Shown here: positions 1 through 5,509 of the stretch, piece after piece | Numbering within the stretch: the first letter of the stretch is position 1 | Layout: every line of letters begins with the position of its first letter | NCBI GenBank assembly: GCA_028819945.1 | Contig: JAPPKQ010000102.1 | Coordinates: forward strand, 1-5,509 | DNA from: a bacterium | GTDB taxonomy: Bacteria; Actinomycetota; Acidimicrobiia; Acidimicrobiales; CATQHL01 | Length of the DNA stretch: 5,509 nt | Reading direction: 5' to 3' | The notes under the pieces: model-generated | The model's input: only the letters and a program-made list of their open reading frames with translations | Databases searched by the model: none | Told to the model about the DNA's origin: nothing | Translations under genes and position numbers: made by a program

Positions 1-162
1 ACGGCGGCGGCTTCGGGCGCCACGGTGGCGCTGACGCCGGCGGATGCGGATACCAATACGAGCGGCCACCAGATTACGCTCTCGGAAGGCGCGACCACGA
101 TCTGGGCGGTCGTGACCAATGGCGGCGATACCGGCAGCTACAGCATCGTCGTGACCCGGGCG
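1..162 (+). other. Cadherin-like beta-sandwich domain, C-terminal part
   Basis: Residues 1-54 match the closing half of the cadherin-like beta-sandwich family (PF12733 type). A 'VALTPADAD' strand-turn is followed by 'HQITLSEGATTIW' and then the typical last strand 'GSYSIVVTRA'. The family usually runs to about 90 residues, so roughly the first third lies upstream. These domains often occur in tandem in bacterial surface proteins, so more copies may precede this one. A short spacer (AAA) separates it from the first Ig-like module. The assignment rests on recognising the pattern, without a profile search. Confidence 0.7.
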
Positions 163-3100
163 GCCGCGGCGGACAACACCGCGCCGACGGTGGTCTCCAT
201 CGAGCGCCACAACGGCACGGACGCGCAGGCCGAGCACACCAATGCCGACACGCTGACCTTCCGCGTGACCTTCAGCGAGGCGGTGGAGAACGTGAGCACG
301 GACGGCTCCGACTTCGACGCCACCGGCACCACCGGCGATGCGAGCGCCACGGCGGTCGTGACCGGCAACGACGCGCAGTACATCGTGACCGTGAGCGGCG
401 GCGACCTGGCGAGCTACGACGGCACGGTCGGCTTGGCGTTCGCCGCGGGCCAGGACATCGAGGACGCGGCGAAAAACGCGCTGACCAGCACCACGCCGAG
501 CGGGGCCAACCATACCTACACCGTCGACAACACCGCGCCGACGCTGACCGTCACCGCGCCGGCCGGCCACGACGGCAGCGCCGCGTTCAACGTCACCGTC
601 GCGTTCTCCGAGAACGTGAGCGGTTTTGGTGACGTCGCCACCGACGTGAGCGTCACCGGAGGCACGCTGACGGACGGCACGAACAGCATCACCGGCACCG
701 ACGCGCAGAGCTACACCGTGAACATCACCCCGTCCGGCACGGCCAACGTCACGGTGCAAGTGATCGCCAGCGCCGCCACCGACAGCGCCGGCAACGGCAA
801 CACGGCCTCGGGCACCGTGACGGTGACCTACGAGGCGACGGACAGCACCGCGCCGACGGTGGTTTCCGTCGAGCGCGACGACGGCGCCGGCAACGACCCC
901 GGCGAGCACACCAATGCCGACACGCTGACCTTCCGGGTGACCTTCAGCGAGGCGGTGGAGAACGTGAGCACGGACGGCTCGGACTTCGATGCCACCGGCA
1001 CCACCGGCGACGCGACCGCGGCGGCGGTCGTGACCGGCAACGACGCGCAGTACATCGTGACCGTGAGCGGCGGTGACCTGGCGACCCTCGACGGCGAGGT
1101 GAGCCTGACCTTCGCATCGGGCCAGGACATCGAGGACGCGGACAAGAACGACCTCGACGCCACCCTCCCAACCGGGGACGACTACGAGACCTACACCGTC
1201 GACAACACCCGGCCGACGGTGATGATGATGGGGCCGACAAGACACGACGGCAGCACGGCGTTCGTCGTGAATATCGTGTTCTCCGAGGACATGGGCGGCA
1301 CCTTCGCCGGCACCCAGGATTTCGCCCTCACGGGCGGTAGTTTCGCCAACGGCGATGCCGACATCACCGCGACCGACGGGCGGAACTACACCGCCCGGAT
1401 CACCCCGAACGGCATGTCGGAAGTGATCGTGAAGGTGGGGGAGACCCAGGCCAGGGATGCCGCCGGCAACGGCAACCTGGCTGCGCCGGACCTGACGGTG
1501 CCGTACGGGGATCCGTCGGACACCACCGCGCCGACGGTGGCCTCCATCGAGCGCGACGACGGCGCCGGCAACGACCCCGGCGAGCGCACCAACGCCGACT
1601 CGCTGCGCTTCCGGGTGACCTTCAGCGAGGCGGTGCAGAACGTCGACACGGCGGACTTCGGCGCCAGCGGCACGACCGCCACGGCGACCGGGGTGAGCGG
1701 TAGCGGGACGACGCGCATCGTCACCGTCGGGGGCGGCGATCTCGCCGACCTCGATGCGACGGTGGGCCTGACCTTCGCCTCCGGGCAGAACATCCAGGAC
1801 CTGGCCGTCAACGCGCTCGCCAGTACCACCCCGAGCGGCGTCAACGAGACCTACACCGTCGACAACACCCGGCCGACGGTGATGATGACCGGGCCGGCAA
1901 GTCACGACGGCAGCACGGCGTTCGACGTGAGTATCGTGTTCTCCGAGGACATGGGCGGCACCTTCGCCGGCACCCTGGATTTCGCCGTCACGGGCGGCAG
2001 GTTTGCCAACGGTGATGCCGACATCACCGCTACCGCTAACGACGGGCGGAACTACCGCGCCCGGATCACCCCGAACGGCGAGGCGGAAGTGATCGTGAGT
2101 GTGGGGGCGACCCAGGCCACGGATGCCGCCGGCAACGGCAACCTGGCCGCGCCGGACCTGACGGTGCCGTACGCGGATCCGTCGGACACCGCGGCGCCGA
2201 CGGTGGTCTCGATCCGGCGTGACGACGGTGCCCGCCGCGATCCGGGCGAAACCACCGACGCCGACACGCTGCAGTTCCGCGTGCTCTTCAGCAAGGCCGT
2301 GACGAATGTCGACGCGCTGGACTTCGACGCGAGCGGCACCACCGGCGACGCGAGCGCCGTCGCCGCCGTCACCGGCACGAACGCCGCCGAGTACGTCGTG
2401 ACGGTGAGCAACGGTGACCTCGCCGGCTACACAGGCACGGTCGGCCTGACGTTCGATGCGAACAGCCTCGACATCCAGAGCACTGCGGGTACCGCGCTCA
2501 ACGCCACCCTGCCGACCGGCACGAGTTACCAGACCTACAAGGTCAACAACGAGGTCAACACCGTCGCGCCGACGGTGGCCTCGATCGAGCGCCATGACGG
2601 CACGAAGGCGCTCGACGTGTTCACCCGCGCCGATGCGCTGACGTTCCGGGTGACTTTCAGCGAGGCGGTGCAGAACGTGGACACGGCGGACTTCAGCGCC
2701 AGCGGCACAACCGCCACGGCGAGCGGGGTCGGGGTGACGGGCAGCAGGTTCGTTTACGACGTGACCGTGATGGGCGGCAATCTGGCCGACCTCGATGCGA
2801 CGGTGGGCCTGACCTTTGCCTCCGGGCAGAACATCCAGGATCTGGCCGGCAACGCGCTCGCCAGTACCACGCCGACCGGGGTCAACGAGACCTACACTGT
2901 CGACAACACCCGGCCGACGGTGACGATGACCGGGCCGGAAAGCCACGACGGCACGGCGTTCGACGTGAGTGTCGTGTTCTCCGAGGACGTGACGAACTTC
3001 AACAGTCCCAGCAAGCTCGCCTTCACGGGCGGTAAGTTGGTCAACGGTGCGGCCGACATCACCGCCACCGACGCGCGAACCTACACCCTCCGAGTCACCC

Positions 3101-5509
3101 CGAACGGAGTGAATCCCGTGATCGTGAGGCTTTCCGCGAACGGCGTCGGGGATGCCGCCGGCAACGGCAACGTGGCCGCGGCGGACCTGACGGTTCCGTA
3201 CTCGGTGCCCGACACGACGGCGCCGGAGGTGGTGTCCATTCTGCGCGATGACGGCGCAGGCAACGCAGCCTTCGTGAGGACCAACGCCGACACCGTGTGG
3301 TTCAAGGTGACCTTCGACGAGCCGGTGGTGAATGTGGATACGGCGGACTTCGTCGTTCGAAATCCGACTGGCGGCACGACGACGACGGCTACCGTCACTG
3401 CGGTGACAGGCAGCGGGGAGGTCTACACCGTCACCGTGACCGGCGGCGACCTGGCCGACTTCGAGGGGCAAGTGGGGCTCGGCTTCGATTCGGACCAGGA
3501 CATTGCCGATGCGGTCGGCAACGTACTGGTTGCGCCGACCCACGACTACGAGGTCTACGTATTCGACAACACCGCGCCCACGGTGACGTTGGCGCGCGCC
3601 GATGGCTTAGATACGACCCTGACCGCTGCGTTCAACGTCGCCGTCACCTTCACCGATGCGTCATTCAGGCTGCAAACGACCGGCGACGGTGCGCTCACGA
3701 CGGACGACTTCAACGTGACCAACGGCTCGGCCACGTCGGTGACGGCCAGCTCTCACCCGCTGCGGTTTACGGCGCAGATTACGCCGACGGCGGGTTTCAC
3801 GGGCGACGTGCTGGTCGACCTGCCGGCGAACAGCGTGCGAGACAGGGCCGGCAACGGCAATACCGCCGCGGCACAGCTCAGCGTGCCGGTGGATGTGCCG
3901 GCCGCCAGCGAGGCGCCGTCGGACGGCCTGCAGGCGCGCTTCGGTCCCGCGCCTGCCTGGCACACCGGCATGGCGTTCTGGACGGAGCTGCATTTCAGCG
4001 CCGGGCCGAAGCTCGGTTACCGCGACGTGCGCGACAAGATATTCGAGGTGACGGGCGCGGACATCGCGCGGGCGCAGCGGCTCACCCAGGGCAGCAACGC
4101 CGGATGGCGGCTGCTCGTAGAGCCGGACGGGTGGGGCGACATCGCCCTCACCCTGCCGACGACGACGGACTGCGCCGCCGAAGGCGCGGTGTGCACGAAG
4201 GAGGGCGAGCCGCTGGAGACCGGGATCGACCTGGCGGTGCCGGGACCGGGCGACAACCTGGCGGCGTGGCTGACCGGCCACGACACGCGGCACACGGGCC
4301 AGGCATTCGAGCTGGAGCTGTGGTTCAACCGGCAGCCGAATCTCGGCTACCGCGACGTCCGGGACAGGGTGTTCGACGTGGACGGCGGCACCATCAGGCG
4401 GGCCCGCCGCCTCGTGCAGGGCAGCAACCTGGGCTGGCGCCTGACGGTGGAGCCGGACGGCGCCGGCGCGGTGACGCTCGACCTGCCGCCCACCGAGGAC
4501 TGCGATGACGAGGCCGCGGTGTGCAGCCGCGACGGCGACATGCTGCAACAGGGCATCGCGGTGACGGTCGAGGGACCGGCGGCGTTCTCGGTCTCCGATG
4601 CGGAGGTCACCGAGGGATCGGACGCCAGCCTCGCCTTCGAGGTGACCCTGAGCCGGACGCTGCGCGCCGAGGCGCGCGTCGACGTGGCCACCCGCGACGG
4701 CACGGCGACGGCCGGCGCCGACTACGAGGCGCTGGCGCAGACCCTGGTGTTCGCACCGGACGAGACGTCGAAGACGGTAGAGGTCACGGTGCTGGACGAC
4801 GCCCACGACGAGGGCAGCGAAACGATGACGCTGGTGCTGTCCAACGCCAGCGGCGCCGAGATCGCCGACGCCGAGGGCACCGGCACCATCGTGAACTCCG
4901 ACGCCATCCCCGACGCGTGGCTGGCGCGCTTCGGGCGCACGGTGACCGGACAGGTGCTGAATGCCGTCGAGGACCGCCTGGCAGCGCCGCGTCACGCCGC
5001 CATGCACGCCACCCTGGCCGGACAGGCGCTGCCGTTGGCGGCCAACGAGACGGCGGACGACCTGGCTGCCGCTTCGCAGCACGCCGCCCTGCGCACGCTG
5101 GGGGCGCGCACGGCTGCGACCGACCCCAGCGGTGCCCCTGTCGCCTGGACCGACCGCGACGCGCCCCTGCACCTGCGCGGGCGCACCCTCAGCGGCCAGG
5201 ACGTGCTCACCGGCACCGCCTTCACCCTCACCGCCCCGGCCGGCGCGCACGACGGCGCCTACGTCTCGCTGTGGGGCCGGGGCATGGTCTCGGGCTTTGG
5301 CGGCAACGACAACGGCCTGACGCTCGACGGCCGCGTGACCACCAGCCTGCTCGGCGTCGACTGGGCCACCGAGGGCTGGACCGCCGGCCTGTCCTTCGGC
5401 CACTCGGTCGGCAGCGGCGGCTACCAGGGCACCGACTGCGGCGCCGGCACCGTTGCCTGCGCCGGCGCCATCGAGGCGTCGCTCACCGGCCTCTATCCCT
5501 ACGCCGGCT
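1..5509 (+). CDS. Giant Ig-repeat autotransporter adhesin, partial at both ends
   Basis: Frame 1 is open through all 1,836 complete codons, so the window is internal to one gene; the start codon, any signal peptide and the stop lie outside. Domains in order: partial cadherin-like domain (residues 1-54), eleven Ig-like modules of two alternating types (58-1300), two CX6C modules (1308-1526), Calx-beta (1527-1634), linker with a helix (1636-1735), and the first strands of an autotransporter barrel (about 1736 to the end). By analogy with type V secretion, the passenger would cross the outer membrane through its own C-terminal barrel and stay displayed as a fibre. Asp-rich loops throughout suggest calcium binding. 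Only six cysteines occur, in three CX6C pairs. Codon use looks uniform, with G/C-ending codons dominant. Reading frame and family type are clear; an adhesive role is inference. A hydrolase or other effector could sit in the unseen N-terminus. Confidence 0.95.
172..525 (+). repeat. Ig-like module A1
   Basis: Residues 58-175 (118 aa). It opens with DNTAPTVVSIER and has the acidic strand motif FSEAV (91-95), then a DFDATGTTGDAS stretch, the strand 'YIVTVSGGDLA' and the closing 'DIEDAAKNAL ... YTVDNTAP'. The pattern fits bacterial Ig-like domains of the Big family. Bases 232-411 are nearly identical to 904-1083 in A2: I count eight mismatches in 180 bases, six of them synonymous. It belongs to the subgroup A1/A2/A4, defined by the GTTGDA stretch. 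Confidence 0.85.
526..840 (+). repeat. Ig-like module B1
   Basis: Residues 176-280 (105 aa). The order is DNTAPTLTVTAP, then FSENVSGF (202-209), VTGGTLTDG, 'SYTVNITPSG' and DSAGNGN (261-267). This combination (FSExVxxF, a TGG strand, ITPxG, DxAGNGN) is typical of the bacterial Ig-like family often labelled Big_12. The Asp/Asn residues in the last motif are plausible inter-domain calcium ligands. B1 is clearly more divergent from B2 and B3 than those two are from each other. Confidence 0.85.
841..1200 (+). repeat. Ig-like module A2
   Basis: Residues 281-400 (120 aa). It opens with DSTAPTVVSVERDDGAGNDPGE and has FSEAV at 315-319. Its middle is almost the same DNA as A1, while its opening shares 39 exact bases (869-907) with the opening of A3 (1547-1585). 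It ends with DADKNDLDATLPTG, which differs from the A1 ending. The patchwork of shared blocks indicates past exchange among A modules. Confidence 0.85.
1201..1518 (+). repeat. Ig-like module B2
   Basis: Residues 401-506 (106 aa). FSED is at 427-430, followed by MGGTFAGTQDFALTGG, then ITPNG and DAAGNGN (486-492). It is collinear with B3 apart from a two-codon insertion in B3, but differs from it at many amino acids (MMM/MMT, TR/AS, V/D, MS/EA, K/S and others). The MMMGP stretch and exposed charge changes make this the less consensus-like of the pair. Confidence 0.85.
1519..1860 (+). repeat. Ig-like module A3
   Basis: Residues 507-620 (114 aa), the shortest A module. FSEAV is at 541-545, followed by NVDTADF instead of the NVSTDGSDF of A1 and A2. 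The opening is A2-like at the DNA level, while the second half (1744-1860, running into B3) is nearly identical to A5 (2785-2901). It is therefore a mosaic of the two A subgroups. Confidence 0.85.
1861..2184 (+). repeat. Ig-like module B3
   Basis: Residues 621-728 (108 aa). FSED is at 647-650, followed by MGGTFAGTLDFAVTGG, then ITPNG and DAAGNGN (708-714). Two extra codons sit in ITATANDG compared with ITATDG in B2. The first 90 or so bases also resemble B4. Like the other B modules it is preceded by the YTVDN-TRPT junction and followed by a DxxAPT junction. Confidence 0.85.
2185..2556 (+). repeat. Ig-like module A4, atypical
   Basis: Residues 729-852 (124 aa), the longest A module. It carries FSKAV (763-767), where other A modules have Glu in the fourth-strand motif (FSEAV, or FDEPV in A6). 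It ends in DIQSTAGTALNATLP, without the D/K-N pattern of its neighbours. Its closing junction is YKVNNEV instead of YTVDNT. It keeps the GTTGDAS stretch of the A1/A2 subgroup. No B module follows; it passes directly into A5. Confidence 0.8.
2557..2901 (+). repeat. Ig-like module A5
   Basis: Residues 853-967 (115 aa). It opens with NTVAPTVASIERHDG and has FSEAV at 886-890, then NVDTADFSASGTTATASG and 'DIQDLAGNALASTTPTG'. Bases 2785-2922 match 1744-1881 (A3 into B3) with about seven differences in 138 bases. It belongs to the VDTADF subgroup with A3 and A6. An extra MGG (VTVMGGNLA) replaces the SGG or GGG of its relatives. Confidence 0.85.
2902..3210 (+). repeat. Ig-like module B4
   Basis: Residues 968-1070 (103 aa), the shortest B module. 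FSEDVTNF is at 993-1000, followed by LAFTGGKLVNG, then VTPNG and DAAGNGN (1051-1057). The opening is close to B3 at the DNA level, while the middle (FNSPSKLAF) is unique to this copy. It closes with LTVPYSVPDTTAPE into A6. Confidence 0.85.
3211..3564 (+). repeat. Ig-like module A6
   Basis: Residues 1071-1188 (118 aa). It opens with DTTAPEVVSILRDDGAGN and has FDEPV (1105-1109) in place of FSEAV, then NVDTADFVVRNPTGG, 'YTVTVTGGDLADF' and 'DIADAVGNVL'. It is the most divergent A module in protein and DNA, which fits a copy at the membrane-proximal end of the array that has not been recently homogenised. A run of four ACG codons (3376-3387) lies in a Thr-rich turn. Confidence 0.85.
3565..3900 (+). 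repeat. Ig-like module B5, last and divergent
   Basis: Residues 1189-1300 (112 aa). It starts DNTAPTVTLARADG. The strand motif is FTDA instead of FSED, and the module has an insertion (SFRLQTTGDGALTTDDFNV) compared with the other copies. ITPTAG and DRAGNGN (1281-1287) confirm the family. It closes with AAQLSVPVDVPA, after which the Ig array ends and a short Ala/Pro/Ser spacer leads to the C modules. Confidence 0.8.
3922..4248 (+). repeat. C module, copy 1 (CX6C)
   Basis: Residues 1308-1416 (109 aa). The order is LQARFGPAPAWHTG, FWTELHFSAGP, LGYRDVRDKIFEVTGA, RAQRLTQGSNAGWRL, VEPDGWGDIALTLP, then Cys1391 and Cys1398 around AAEGAV, and a closing VPGP. I recognise this type from large bacterial surface proteins, often beside Calx-beta domains, but know no assigned function or certain family name. 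The close cysteine pair probably forms a small disulfide loop outside the cell. It is a clear tandem partner of the next module. Confidence 0.75.
4249..4578 (+). repeat. C module, copy 2 (CX6C)
   Basis: Residues 1417-1526 (110 aa). It follows copy 1 with no spacer and has the same order: LAAWLTGHDTRHTG, FELELWFNRQP, LGYRDVRDRVFDVDGG, RARRLVQGSNLGWRL, VEPDGAGAVTLDLP, Cys1501 and Cys1508 around DDEAAV, and a closing VEGP. The strongest conservation between copies is the LGYRDVRD strand and the QGSN-GWRL strand. The DNA of the two copies has diverged well beyond that of the A1/A2 pair, so this duplication is older. Confidence 0.75.
4579..4902 (+). other. Calx-beta domain
   Basis: Residues 1527-1634. 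It opens with FSVSDAEVTEGSDASLAFEV and has the family signature GTATAGADY at 1567-1575, followed by LVFAPDETSKTVEVTVLDD, the acidic loop DDAHDEGSE (1599-1607) and the closing GTGTIVNSD. In Calx-beta domains the acidic residues of this loop and the signature Asp contribute to calcium binding, and all are present here. Length is normal for one complete copy. Lying between the C modules and the barrel linker, it probably gives a rigid, calcium-dependent base close to the outer membrane. Confidence 0.9.
4906..5205 (+). other. Passenger-to-barrel linker with amphipathic helix
   Basis: Residues 1636-1735. The segment IPDAWLARFGRTVTGQV continues into LNAVEDRLAAP and reads as an amphipathic helix, unlike the beta-rich sequence before it. 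The W-LARFGRTV pattern is one I associate with bacterial autotransporters that carry this type of barrel. It is followed by an Ala-rich, probably helical or flexible stretch and then 'LHLRGRTLSGQDVL', which leads into the barrel. In classical autotransporters a helix just before the barrel threads through the pore. Whether this helix or a later segment does so here cannot be decided from sequence alone. Confidence 0.6.
5206..5509 (+). other. Autotransporter beta-barrel, N-terminal part
   Basis: From about residue 1736 to the window end, roughly 100 of the 250-300 residues typical of the PF03797 autotransporter domain. Alternating amphipathic strands are visible: GAYVSLWGRGMVSGF (1753-1767), LTLDGRVTTSLLGVDWAT (1773-1790), WTAGLSFGHSVGSGGY (1793-1808) and GAIEASLTGLYPYAG (1822-1836). 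Loops between them are Gly/Asp/Asn-rich. One loop holds Cys1813 and Cys1820, again CX6C. The remaining strands and the C-terminal aromatic residue used for barrel assembly lie beyond the window. The domain would form the outer-membrane anchor and export pore. Confidence 0.85.

Noticed and set aside
1222..1230. Three consecutive in-frame ATG codons as a possible internal start.
   Set aside because: They sit in the middle of module B2 with no purine-rich ribosome-binding site before them, and the conserved domain continues unbroken on both sides.
3376..3387. Four tandem ACG codons as a possible phase-variation tract.
   Set aside because: The unit is three bases and very short, so slippage would only change the number of threonines and could not switch expression.
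138..3398. A family of similar minus-strand open frames recurring at about 138-383, 828-1163, 1386-1844, 2052-2411, 2535-2717 and 3081-3398.
   Set aside because: They resemble one another only because they lie opposite the repeated A and B modules. The similarity comes from the repeated sense DNA, not from a separate gene family.
787..3861. Regularly recurring GCCGGCAACGGCAA-type words, considered as a CRISPR-like or regulatory repeat.
   Set aside because: They encode the conserved AGNGN of each B module, are in frame, and are separated by homologous coding sequence, not by unique spacers.
3297..4508. Long plus-strand open frame (403 codons) in another frame.
   Set aside because: Its translation is Arg/Gly/Ala-rich low complexity. 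It begins inside module A6 and overlaps real domains in frame 1, so it is a GC-driven shadow.
3661..5403. Long minus-strand open frame (580 codons) under the C modules, Calx-beta and barrel.
   Set aside because: It is antisense to clearly recognisable domains. Its translation is an Arg/Ala/Gly/Val-rich string with no domain I recognise, and stop-free antisense frames are expected in very GC-rich coding DNA.
1..5509. Search for tRNA or rRNA genes, insertion sequences, promoters, riboswitches and terminators.
   Set aside because: Every base lies within the single open frame and I saw no structure or motif that needed another explanation.

Overview
The whole window is the inside of one very long plus-strand gene. 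Frame 1 is open from base 1 to base 5509 (1,836 complete codons). It has no stop, no start that can be defended and no intergenic DNA. The encoded protein is a large, Thr/Asp/Gly/Ala/Val-rich surface protein ending in a classical autotransporter beta-barrel. Both ends of the gene lie outside the window. The DNA is very GC-rich with strong G/C preference at third codon positions. That, together with a C-terminal autotransporter barrel, points to a high-GC Gram-negative bacterium, most likely Pseudomonadota. I cannot name a genus.

Layout, N- to C-terminal. (1) Bases 1-162: C-terminal part of a cadherin-like beta-sandwich domain. (2) Bases 172-3900: a stalk of two alternating Ig-like module types, A (114-124 aa, six copies) and B (103-112 aa, five copies), in the order A1 B1 A2 B2 A3 B3 A4 A5 B4 A6 B5. 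One B is missing between A4 and A5. (3) Bases 3922-4578: two tandem copies of a third module, C, each with a CX6C cysteine pair. (4) Bases 4579-4902: one Calx-beta domain. (5) Bases 4906-5205: a linker opening with a predicted amphipathic helix. (6) From about 5206 to the window end: the first four or so strands of the autotransporter barrel.

The parts make sense as one machine. The barrel anchors the protein in the outer membrane, the Calx-beta and C modules sit next to the membrane, and the A/B array forms an extended, probably calcium-stiffened stalk that carries whatever lies upstream. Adhesion, to host, surface or other cells, is the natural guess, but no ligand can be read from the sequence.

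The most informative signals concern how the repeat array evolved. Blocks of near-identical DNA, a mosaic A module, a dropped B module beside an atypical A4, and a B pair with many amino-acid changes all suggest recombination and diversification. I found no evidence for a new multi-gene system: no RNA gene, CRISPR array, mobile element or second gene.
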